A stretch of 60,422 nucleotides of DNA from UBA970 sp049419605 (GTDB lineage Bacteria; Bacillota_I; Bacilli_A; RFN20; CAG-826). Shown in pieces: positions 52,452 to 59,402 of this stretch (the stretch's first letter is position 1; every line of letters starts with the position of its first letter). The notes under the pieces were generated by a model. It had not been told where the DNA came from. It did not search any database and saw only the letters and a list, made by a program, of their open reading frames with translations. The DNA lies in the NCBI GenBank assembly GCA_049419605.1, contig JBMSKF010000006.1:1-60422 (forward strand), in the 5' to 3' direction. The translations under genes were made by a program, and so were the position numbers.

Positions 52452-53159
52452 ATGGCCACACCACACATTCAAGCTACATTAGGAGACTTTGCAAAAACGG
52501 TTTTAATGCCGGGTGATCCTTTACGTGCGAAGTTTATCGCAGATACTTTTTTAAAAGATGTAAAACAAGTTAATGCAGTTAGAAATATGTTTGGGTTTAC
52601 TGGCACTTATAAAGGTAAACGCGTTTCCATCATGGCCTCTGGGATGGGAATGCCGAGTATGGGTATCTATTCCCACGAACTTTATACTTCCTTTGGCGTC
52701 GAGACGATTATTCGTGTAGGGACCACTGGTGCTTACATGAAAGCAGCAAAACTATACGATATTATCATTGCTCAAGGGGCTAGTACAGATAGCAATTGGG
52801 CTAGTCAATTTCAACTTAGAAACGGAACATTTTCTGCTTTAGCAAGTTATCCTTTAGTGGAACGTGCTGTAAACGCTTGCCGCGATCACCATTTACCTTT
52901 TCATGTAGGTAATGTTTTAAGCAGCGATGTATTTTATGATGTTGATCCAGATAAATGGAAAAAATGGGAAGCCCTTGGTGTTCTTGGCGTAGAAATGGAA
53001 GCCTATGCTTTATATGCGAATGCGGCAAGATTAGGTAAACAAGCCTTAGCCATGATGTCTGTTTCTGATTCGTTTCATTACAAAGAAATTCTTACACCTG
53101 AACAACGAGAAGTCGGTTTGAAAAAAATGCTCGAGATCGCTTTAGAAATTGCCCCATGA
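52452..53159 (+). CDS. deoD: Purine nucleoside phosphorylase, DeoD type
   Basis: Hexameric phosphorylase salvaging purine bases and (deoxy)ribose-1-phosphate. Motifs: LGDFAKTVLMPGDPLRAKFI (phosphate-binding), VRNMFGFTGTYKG, SGMGMPSMGIYSHEL, EMEAYAL and the catalytic-Asp loop SVSDSFHY. Start ATG 52452 follows GAAGGAG; 235 residues. It overlaps the next gene by ATGA. Confidence 0.96.
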   Translation: MATPHIQATLGDFAKTVLMPGDPLRAKFIADTFLKDVKQVNAVRNMFGFTGTYKGKRVSIMASGMGMPSMGIYSHELYTSFGVETIIRVGTTGAYMKAAKLYDIIIAQGASTDSNWASQFQLRNGTFSALASYPLVERAVNACRDHHLPFHVGNVLSSDVFYDVDPDKWKKWEALGVLGVEMEAYALYANAARLGKQALAMMSVSDSFHYKEILTPEQREVGLKKMLEIALEIAP

Positions 53160-53806
53160 ATTTTGACAATTTGACCCAAACGCAAATCGCAATTATTGCC
53201 ATCCTAGGAACTTTTATTCTCGTTTCTTTTCTCTTTTTGCTGCAACCATTTTTGAAAAGACAGTATGCGATTCGTAATCTTCATAAAATCTTTAATGAGA
53301 AAATCCATCGATATGTGACTGAAAAGGATTTTTATTTGATACCGCAAGTGAAAGTAAAATTACCTGGAAACCGTGATGTGATTATTGACCATTTAGTTTT
53401 TGGGGATAAGTATATTTATGCAATTAAGGATTTGTACTTTGAAGGTGGCTTATTAGGAAAAGGTAGCGATAAAGAATGGTCTTATTATGAATACAAACAT
53501 CATGAGCCTAAATATCGGTATATCCCTAATCCATTCATCCTGAATCGCCAACGAATCGAAAAACTCATCATGGTTACGGGATTAAATCCTAATTTATTTA
53601 TTTCAGTGATCTTGGTGAATAATGACGCCATGATTAATCGTATTCCAGTAAGTGAAGATAACCAATTTATTGTTACGATTCGGCAGTTTCCTAGATTACT
53701 TGATGCAATTGAAAGTCGTGAAACTCCACCCTTTAAATCTCAAATCCTTGATAAGGCTGTTATTGATATTAACGAAATGAATATTAAGAATAAAAAAATA
53801 AAATAG
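53156..53806 (+). CDS. NERD-like domain membrane protein
   Basis: A 216-residue protein with one N-terminal membrane helix (about residues 12-32) and a cytoplasmic domain resembling NERD (nuclease-related): LPGNRDVIIDHLVFGDKYIYAIKD, then SDKEWSYYEYKH and NPFILNRQRIEKLIMVTGL. In true NERD nucleases the second core strand carries an acidic-x-Lys pair; here it reads AIKDLY, so catalysis is doubtful. It is coupled to deoD by ATGA; its 3' end is 3 bases from the convergent DUF3021 gene. Confidence 0.6.
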   Translation: MNFDNLTQTQIAIIAILGTFILVSFLFLLQPFLKRQYAIRNLHKIFNEKIHRYVTEKDFYLIPQVKVKLPGNRDVIIDHLVFGDKYIYAIKDLYFEGGLLGKGSDKEWSYYEYKHHEPKYRYIPNPFILNRQRIEKLIMVTGLNPNLFISVILVNNDAMINRIPVSEDNQFIVTIRQFPRLLDAIESRETPPFKSQILDKAVIDINEMNIKNKKIK

Positions 53807-53809
53807 CTA

Positions 53810-54229
53810 TTATTTTTTAGATTTCTTTTCTTTAATTAATGCGTTTAAATCTTCTGTTATTTTTTTGTTTTGGCCGTGGTGGATTGCAATCGTGATGGTG
53901 TATGCAATTAAATATATGATAATAATGAGGTAGACTAAGCCGATTATTCTAGAAAATACAGGAGAATAAATGACACGCATGATTGGTGCGATGGGTAAAA
54001 TAAGAATAAGTGAGACCATAATACTGATGATGCCGCTTCCCCATTTCATTTGATAAACTTTGATTGCAAAATGAATGAGCAGTGAGATAACTAAAGAACC
54101 CAAAACATATTCAATAAGAAAAACTTGGCCTTCAATTCTAGGAATAATGTTCGTTAAAATCCCAAGCAATCCCATGACGATGGAGACGATTGTGTATATT
54201 TTGCTAAATCCATTTAGTATGTTTTTCAT
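53810..54229 (-). CDS. DUF3021-like membrane protein, partner of LytTR regulator
   Basis: A 139-residue protein with four hydrophobic helices (about 12-32, 38-60, 66-88, 94-115) and a Lys-rich C-terminal tail. Its size, topology and ATGA overlap with the upstream LytTR gene match the DUF3021 family, which commonly sits next to small LytTR regulators and in streptococcal-type systems acts as a membrane-bound inhibitor. That role is inferred from context. Confidence 0.75.
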   Translation of the reverse strand: MKNILNGFSKIYTIVSIVMGLLGILTNIIPRIEGQVFLIEYVLGSLVISLLIHFAIKVYQMKWGSGIISIMVSLILILPIAPIMRVIYSPVFSRIIGLVYLIIIIYLIAYTITIAIHHGQNKKITEDLNALIKEKKSKK

Positions 54230-54666
54230 TTTTTCATTACTCCTAGTTTTGCTTTAATACTTTTGACATACATCCTGCTTATTTCAATGCGATCGCCATT
54301 ATCGAGCATGGCTTCCAACTTGCTATTTAATAAAGGGCGAAAACTTTGCAGAACATGGTAATTTAGGATGGTATTTTTACTCACTCTAATAAAGGGATCA
54401 CCCCAAGCCTCAATCTCGTATAATTTTTCGGGAATAAGGTAACTATCTTGTTTTGTATAGATGATAGTTTGTTCATCTTGACTTTCAATATAGTAAATAT
54501 CCATTCGTTGAATGCGAAATTGCCGATCAGCTTTTTTTCCTAATATGGTCCCTTGTGATTCAGATAAAAAGGTTTTAAGTCTCTCAACTTCGGGATGACC
54601 TTCTTGTGCTTCAATGGTGACTTCAGGTTCTATTTTATTTGGATTTTGAACAAATTTAATTTTCAT
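54226..54666 (-). CDS. LytTR-domain transcriptional regulator
   Basis: A 146-residue regulator without a receiver domain. The C-terminal LytTR DNA-binding domain covers about residues 45-145: RMDIYYIESQDEQTIIYTK, DPFIRVSKNTILNYHVLQSF and GDRIEISRMYVKSIKAKLG. The N-terminal 45 residues are a short strand-helix extension. It is translationally coupled to the DUF3021 membrane gene. A perfect -10 exactly 6 bases before the ATG and no binding site predict a leaderless mRNA. GTT-centred repeats upstream could be autoregulatory sites. Confidence 0.9.
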   Translation of the reverse strand: MKIKFVQNPNKIEPEVTIEAQEGHPEVERLKTFLSESQGTILGKKADRQFRIQRMDIYYIESQDEQTIIYTKQDSYLIPEKLYEIEAWGDPFIRVSKNTILNYHVLQSFRPLLNSKLEAMLDNGDRIEISRMYVKSIKAKLGVMKK

Positions 54667-54678
54667 AAGGTAATTATA
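54666..54678 (-). promoter_or_regulatory. LytTR gene -10 box placing +1 on the ATG
   Basis: On the minus strand TATAAT (54673-54678) is followed by exactly 6 bases and ATG (54664-54666). No -35 match is evident, suggesting dependence on an activator, possibly LytTR itself. Confidence 0.6.
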
Positions 54679-54740
54679 ATCATTATCACAACATAACGCA
54701 TTTTCATTAGGTAACTTTCCTTCTTCAAGGGTTAAGATAC

Positions 54741-54768
54741 AAAAAAACCTCCTTATCGGAGGTTTTTA
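54741..54768. terminator. Bidirectional terminator below tRNA-Gly
   Basis: CCTCC (54748-54752), 5-base loop, GGAGG (54758-54762) flanked by an A run and a T run; positioned 3' of tRNA-Gly on the minus strand. Confidence 0.85.
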
Positions 54769-54776
54769 TATCAAAT

Positions 54777-54850
54777 TGGAGCAGGTGACGGGAATCGAAC
54801 CCGCGTATCAACCTTGGCAAGGTTGTGTTCTACCATTGAACTACACCTGC
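54777..54850 (-). tRNA. tRNA-Gly (anticodon GCC)
   Basis: On the minus strand: acceptor GCAGGTG/CACCTGC, D-arm GTTCAATGGTAGAAC, anticodon stem CAACC/GGTTG with loop TTGCCAA region giving GCC, T-loop TTCGATT, encoded CCA. TTGCAA (54886-54891) and TATAAT (54862-54867), 18 apart, form its promoter. Confidence 0.95.
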
Positions 54851-54964
54851 AATGCTTTTATATTATAGCGATAGTTGAGATAAAGTTGCAAGAATAATTC
54901 TTTTTTCAATTGAAAAGTGTATAAAAAACAACCTTGAAATAATCTATAAATTTATTGCGTTCAA

Positions 54965-54973
54965 TGGTATGAT
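54965..54973 (+). promoter_or_regulatory. Extended -10 of the coiled-coil protein gene
   Basis: TG-G-TATGAT gives a predicted start near 54980, downstream of ATG 54974, which supports ATG 55010 as the real start. Confidence 0.45.
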
Positions 54974-55009
54974 ATGAATAGTAAAAAATACATTGGTGGA
55001 GGGTTTGCA

Positions 55010-57787
55010 ATGAAAAAATTTATTCGGCTTTTGGGGTTTGCGCTTTTCTCGGTGCTTATCGCATTTGTCGGACTTATTGCATATCAACAAAATTTTGATT
55101 TTAATGCCACCCTTCAATATTTTATTTCCTATGGTTATTCTGTTATATCACCACTCATTTTATTTGGTGAACTTAACCTCATCTTAATCGTAACTTTAAT
55201 TGGAAGTATCATTTATCTACTTCTTTCTTTATTTTTATTCGTAAAATTAATAACAAAACTAAGAATTACCAATGCAGGCATGAGCTTGATCAGTCTATTG
55301 GTCTCCTTATCTTTTATTCTCACCTCAATTAATGGCTATTATCCTGATGCCAATTCACTTGAAAATTTAGGTAACCCAGTCAATTTTATTGAAGTACTCT
55401 TGATTCCGATTCAAAATCCGAATCCTGGACTAAGAGCCTCTGCGTTTTCTGCATTAGTAGTTAGTATTGTTTTTTTCACGATTATATTTGTTTTAATGAA
55501 TATCATTGACCTTTTTAGAAACCCCTTTTCAAATCAATCTGGTCAAGTGATTCCATTTTTAAAGGAAGACACTATGATTGCCCAAGAATTATCAAAATTT
55601 GTTATTCCAAACCAAATACGACTTCCTCAAACTGACAATTCCTTACCTAATATTGATGGGAATCAAGAAAAAAAACTTGAATCTATAGGTGGGACTTCAA
55701 TTTTAGAACAAACGCCTATTGTTGTTTTGCCACAAAAACCGTCCATCCCAGATAAAGAAGAGATTGTAAAAGCTCGGCAAACCGTTTTGCAACTTAAAGA
55801 GAGAATTCGTTCACAAATCCGTTTAGAACTTTTAGAAGCAAAACAAAATTTTTCTTTCAATTCAAATATTTCATCACAAAATGTCCAGCCTACCACAACA
55901 GCACCATCTATTCCTCCCTCTGAAGAGGCGTTACCACCTGTAGATAACAAAGTTGAAACGAATCTTGATGCAAGTGCACTTTCACAAATTCAAGCAAAAG
56001 TGAATGAAGTTATCGCAGCAGAGATGTCGAAATTAGAACCTAAAACGAAAGATCAAGTTAGCACTTTAATCAATGAAGAACTAATAAAGTATGATTCTTT
56101 AAATAGAGAAGTGATGGAAAGTTTAGTTTCTGAAAAAATCGAACAAGTTAGTTCATCAAATTTTGATCAATTTAAACAAGAAATAGAAGCAACTGTAGCA
56201 AAAGCTATTCAAGAATTACAAAGTTATCAAAACCAAGGTAATGCAACTATATTACCTACAAATACTCATGAACCGACTCTAGAAATAAAAGTTCAACAAA
56301 TTATTGACCAATCAAGCCTTGCTAAAAAAATTGAATATTTAGAACAATCCATCAAACAAAACCAACCTAATAATCATCTATTACCAAGTTCAGAAGTGAC
56401 GTTGGCCCAGGTTGAAAGCTTGGTAGAAAAACATCTAGTTCCATTTTCCTCTTTATTAGAGAAAGTAAATGATTTACAAAAACAAATAGATACGTTAACA
56501 CAATCTATAACTCGCTCAGATTCAATACCATTTGTAAAACAAGAAATTTTCGATACCCAAGCAGAGCAAATTAAACAAAATCAACAACGTATTATTCAAC
56601 TTCAACAAGACTTACTTACTGCAAAAGATACCCTAGAACAGTTTCAAATAGAAACGTTATCAAGAACAAATAAAGTTCAAGAAAAAGTTTCTGCTTTGGA
56701 AACGAAACACCTACAAGAAGTTTCTCCCAATGAAGTTTTTAGTGAAGAAATATTTGTTTCGTTATTAAAAAAATATCAGCAACCCTCCAACCAATCTGAA
56801 TTACCGATGGATGTCATACAAGGCTTGATTACCAATGAAATCAAAAAACAAATCAATCAAACACCTTCGTTAACCAAAGAAGAAGTGATGAAGATGATTG
56901 ATGAAGCGTTGAACAATATTAGGAACTCCAACCCAATTCAATCGGACTTTGACGCCAATAAAATCATGGATTTGATTCAATCCAACTTACCTAAACCATT
57001 AACAGAAACCGATGTTAAAACAATTGTTCAGACTTCATTACCCGCTCACTCCAATTTAAATGAAGGTTTAGTATTGGGTATGATAACTAATGAAATCAAG
57101 AAACAAATTAGTCAAACATCTTCCTTAACCAAAGAAGAAGTCATCAAGATGATTGATGAAGCGTTTAATGGTTCTGAGATATTAGTGGCACAGAATCCGC
57201 AACCTCAGCTTACGAATAATCCTATCAATACTCAACGATCGAATTTTGATGCAAATGTTATGACGATTCCTGTAATTAAAAAGAAAAATGCGAAGGCTCC
57301 TGAAAATGAAAAACGAGCAGAACAATTTAAATCGGTGATAACTCCTGATTTAGGCATAACGAGAACGGGTAAGAAAAAGATTATTCGTATACCGTTTCAA
57401 GAACGGATGGCCAAGGCTGATCCATTAATGTTAGGTCATTATGATGAACTAAAAAATTACATTCTTAGTTATCAAGTTAAGTCACGAATTTCAAATACCG
57501 GTGATATGTTTAGATTACACAAAGAAGAATTCGTTAAAATTACCATCGCAGGCAAAAGTCTAAAATTATACTTGGCCTTAAATCCTGATGATTATAAAGA
57601 TAGTCCCATTCCTGTTGATGATGCTTCTGATAAAAAAATATACAAACAAATTCCATTAGTATTTAAGGTTAAATCTGACTTATCTTTGAAACGTGCTAAA
57701 AAATTAATCGATGATTTAATGGCTAAAAAATCTTTGCCTCAAAAAGAAATACCATTTTTACAATGGTCTAAAGCCTTCGTTAAATAG
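55010..57787 (+). CDS. Large membrane-anchored coiled-coil protein, unknown
   Basis: A 925-residue protein I cannot name. N-terminal region (to about residue 180) has four or more membrane helices; residues about 200-770 are Gln/Glu/Lys-rich, predicted coiled coil with Pro/Ser/Thr linkers; the last 135 residues form a compact basic domain (IPFQERMAKADPLMLGHYDE, LKNYILSYQVKSRISNTGDM, LKLYLALNPDDYKDS, KSDLSLKRAKKLIDDLM). Two copies of a module (TNEIKKQI, then LTKEEVMKMIDEA) sit about 84 residues apart. Start ATG 55010 has GGAGGG upstream. tdk follows 9 bases later. The layout suggests a structural or tethering protein. Confidence 0.8.
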   Translation: MKKFIRLLGFALFSVLIAFVGLIAYQQNFDFNATLQYFISYGYSVISPLILFGELNLILIVTLIGSIIYLLLSLFLFVKLITKLRITNAGMSLISLLVSLSFILTSINGYYPDANSLENLGNPVNFIEVLLIPIQNPNPGLRASAFSALVVSIVFFTIIFVLMNIIDLFRNPFSNQSGQVIPFLKEDTMIAQELSKFVIPNQIRLPQTDNSLPNIDGNQEKKLESIGGTSILEQTPIVVLPQKPSIPDKEEIVKARQTVLQLKERIRSQIRLELLEAKQNFSFNSNISSQNVQPTTTAPSIPPSEEALPPVDNKVETNLDASALSQIQAKVNEVIAAEMSKLEPKTKDQVSTLINEELIKYDSLNREVMESLVSEKIEQVSSSNFDQFKQEIEATVAKAIQELQSYQNQGNATILPTNTHEPTLEIKVQQIIDQSSLAKKIEYLEQSIKQNQPNNHLLPSSEVTLAQVESLVEKHLVPFSSLLEKVNDLQKQIDTLTQSITRSDSIPFVKQEIFDTQAEQIKQNQQRIIQLQQDLLTAKDTLEQFQIETLSRTNKVQEKVSALETKHLQEVSPNEVFSEEIFVSLLKKYQQPSNQSELPMDVIQGLITNEIKKQINQTPSLTKEEVMKMIDEALNNIRNSNPIQSDFDANKIMDLIQSNLPKPLTETDVKTIVQTSLPAHSNLNEGLVLGMITNEIKKQISQTSSLTKEEVIKMIDEAFNGSEILVAQNPQPQLTNNPINTQRSNFDANVMTIPVIKKKNAKAPENEKRAEQFKSVITPDLGITRTGKKKIIRIPFQERMAKADPLMLGHYDELKNYILSYQVKSRISNTGDMFRLHKEEFVKITIAGKSLKLYLALNPDDYKDSPIPVDDASDKKIYKQIPLVFKVKSDLSLKRAKKLIDDLMAKKSLPQKEIPFLQWSKAFVK
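56815..57170 (+). repeat. Intragenic direct repeat in the coiled-coil gene
   Basis: Two about 95-base copies (around 56820-56915 and 57070-57168) encode near-identical TNEIKKQI / SLTKEEV / KMIDEA modules. DNA identity is high in the second half of the unit (TTAACCAAAGAAGAAGT and AAGATGATTGATGAAGCG), indicating recent duplication or conversion. Confidence 0.8.
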
Positions 57788-57796
57788 GAGAATGAT

Positions 57797-58372
57797 ATGG
57801 AATTAATTTCAAGACCAGGTTGGATTGAAGTCATCTGCGGACCAATGTTTGCAGGCAAAAGTGAAGAACTTATTCGAAGAATTAAACGCCTTGAGTATGC
57901 TAAAAAAAAGACCTTGGTCTTTAAGCCAGGCATCGATAATCGTTATTCTGCGGATGAAGTGGTGTCCCATTCAAACTTAAAAGCTAAATCTATTTCTATA
58001 AAAGAAAGCAAAGAAATCTTAGATTATGTCGACTCATCCACCTTTGCAATAGCGGTTGATGAAGTGCAATTCCTTGATAAAGAAATCATATATATTGCCC
58101 AACGATTAGCGCTAAAAGGAATTCGCGTGATCCTAGGTGGACTTGATACTGACTTTCGTGGAGAACCTTTTCCCATTACAGCCTCACTGATGACGATTGC
58201 AGAGGATGTTCTGAAACTCACTGCGATTTGCGTTGTATGTGGAGCACCGGCAACGAAAACACAACGAATCATTAATGGTAAACCCGCCCATTATGCAGAC
58301 CCGATTATCAAAGTTGGTGCTTCTGAAGCCTATGAACCACGCTGTCGGCATTGCCATCAAGTGACGAAGTAA
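57797..58372 (+). CDS. tdk: Thymidine kinase
   Basis: Type II (zinc) thymidine kinase for dTMP salvage. P-loop GPMFAGKSEELIRRIKRL, Walker-B-like AVDEVQFLD with the catalytic Glu, LGGLDTDFRGEPF, and a zinc site CVVCGAPA / CRHCH (three Cys and a Cys or His). Length 191. AGGAG lies before the ATG, and the gene probably forms an operon with the upstream coiled-coil gene. Confidence 0.96.
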   Translation: MELISRPGWIEVICGPMFAGKSEELIRRIKRLEYAKKKTLVFKPGIDNRYSADEVVSHSNLKAKSISIKESKEILDYVDSSTFAIAVDEVQFLDKEIIYIAQRLALKGIRVILGGLDTDFRGEPFPITASLMTIAEDVLKLTAICVVCGAPATKTQRIINGKPAHYADPIIKVGASEAYEPRCRHCHQVTK

Positions 58373-58379
58373 TTTCCTG

Positions 58380-58392
58380 TATAATATAACTA
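58380..58392 (+). promoter_or_regulatory. -10 box placing +1 on the first CNNM gene ATG
   Basis: Perfect TATAAT (58380-58385), exactly 6 bases, then ATG 58392; no ribosome binding site in range and no good -35. Confidence 0.55.
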
Positions 58393-59402
58393 TGTTTGCT
58401 GACCCTTGGTTGTGGTTTATTCTTCTCATTATCCTTATCTTTGGTGCTTATTTTTCTTTAGCAGAAACGGCTTTTGCTGCAGTAGATCCTATTCGCATTA
58501 AAGTGTTAGCGGAAACATCTTCGGTCGCCAAAAAAACATTAACATATATTGAAAAATTTGATCGCTCCGTTATTATTACGGTCATCGGAAGTAATATCAC
58601 CTCTGTATTATTGTCAACTTTATCAACTATCTTCTTTATCGAATTATTTCAAGATGATGGAGTTGGGACGTTAATCGCGACGATTATTTCTGCCCTCTTA
58701 TTCTACATTTTTTGTGATACGATTCCCAAAGTGATTGGCCGAGGTATGCCACTACAATCTGCATTGTTTGTAACCGTCATTTTTGATGTATTTAAAATCA
58801 TCTTTTTTCCAGTTTATGTTGTCTTTTTCAACATTAATAGGTTTTTAAAACGATTTCAAAAAGAGGAAACCCATCCAACACTCACAGAAGAGGATTTCTC
58901 CACGATTGTTGAAAAACAACATCAAGAAGGGACCTTAAATGAAAGTGAAGTAAAGTTAATTCAATCTGCGATTGAATTTTCTGATACGACCGTTAAAGAT
59001 GTCTTAACGCCCATTGATAAAGTCTTTGGTATCCCAGAATCTTCTTTACATGATGCAAATTTAGCGGAAAAATTAATTGCTTCTCCTTTTTCTAGAGTGC
59101 CTATTTATCATGAAACTCTACAACAAATTGTTGGAATTTTATCCATTCGCACTTATTTTCAATCCTTACAAAAGCATCGTGCGCATGATCCAAATTTATT
59201 GATTAAAAAACCATATTTTGTTTCTAGCAAAGTTACCATTGATGAATTGTTCGAAGGGTATAAAAAGTATCGAACCCACGTTGCCATTGTTAAAGATCAA
59301 CAAGGTCAAGTCATAGGCATGGTTACGATGGAAGATGTATTAGAAGAGATTGTTGGGCAAATGGAAGAACTCGTCAAACATACAGGAGTGATTCGTGGTT
59401 AA
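58392..59402 (+). CDS. CNNM/CBS membrane protein (HlyC/CorC family), short form
   Basis: A 336-residue protein: CNNM-type membrane domain (about 1-150; FSLAETAFAAVDPIRIKVLA, VIGSNITSVLLSTLS, FYIFCDTIPKVIGRG) and a CBS pair (EVKLIQSAIEFSDTTVKDVL, HVAIVKDQQGQVIGMVTMED). It ends soon after the second CBS (EEIVGQMEELVKH), so the C-terminal CorC/HlyC domain is missing. CNNM proteins are implicated in Mg2+ or Co2+ efflux; this is inferred. It overlaps the next, paralogous gene by 8 bases. Confidence 0.9.
   Translation: MFADPWLWFILLIILIFGAYFSLAETAFAAVDPIRIKVLAETSSVAKKTLTYIEKFDRSVIITVIGSNITSVLLSTLSTIFFIELFQDDGVGTLIATIISALLFYIFCDTIPKVIGRGMPLQSALFVTVIFDVFKIIFFPVYVVFFNINRFLKRFQKEETHPTLTEEDFSTIVEKQHQEGTLNESEVKLIQSAIEFSDTTVKDVLTPIDKVFGIPESSLHDANLAEKLIASPFSRVPIYHETLQQIVGILSIRTYFQSLQKHRAHDPNLLIKKPYFVSSKVTIDELFEGYKKYRTHVAIVKDQQGQVIGMVTMEDVLEEIVGQMEELVKHTGVIRG

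Noticed and set aside
53790..53825. Possible bidirectional terminator between the NERD-like and DUF3021 genes
   Set aside because: Only a weak AT-only symmetry (AATAGCTATT) without a GC stem; not enough to call.
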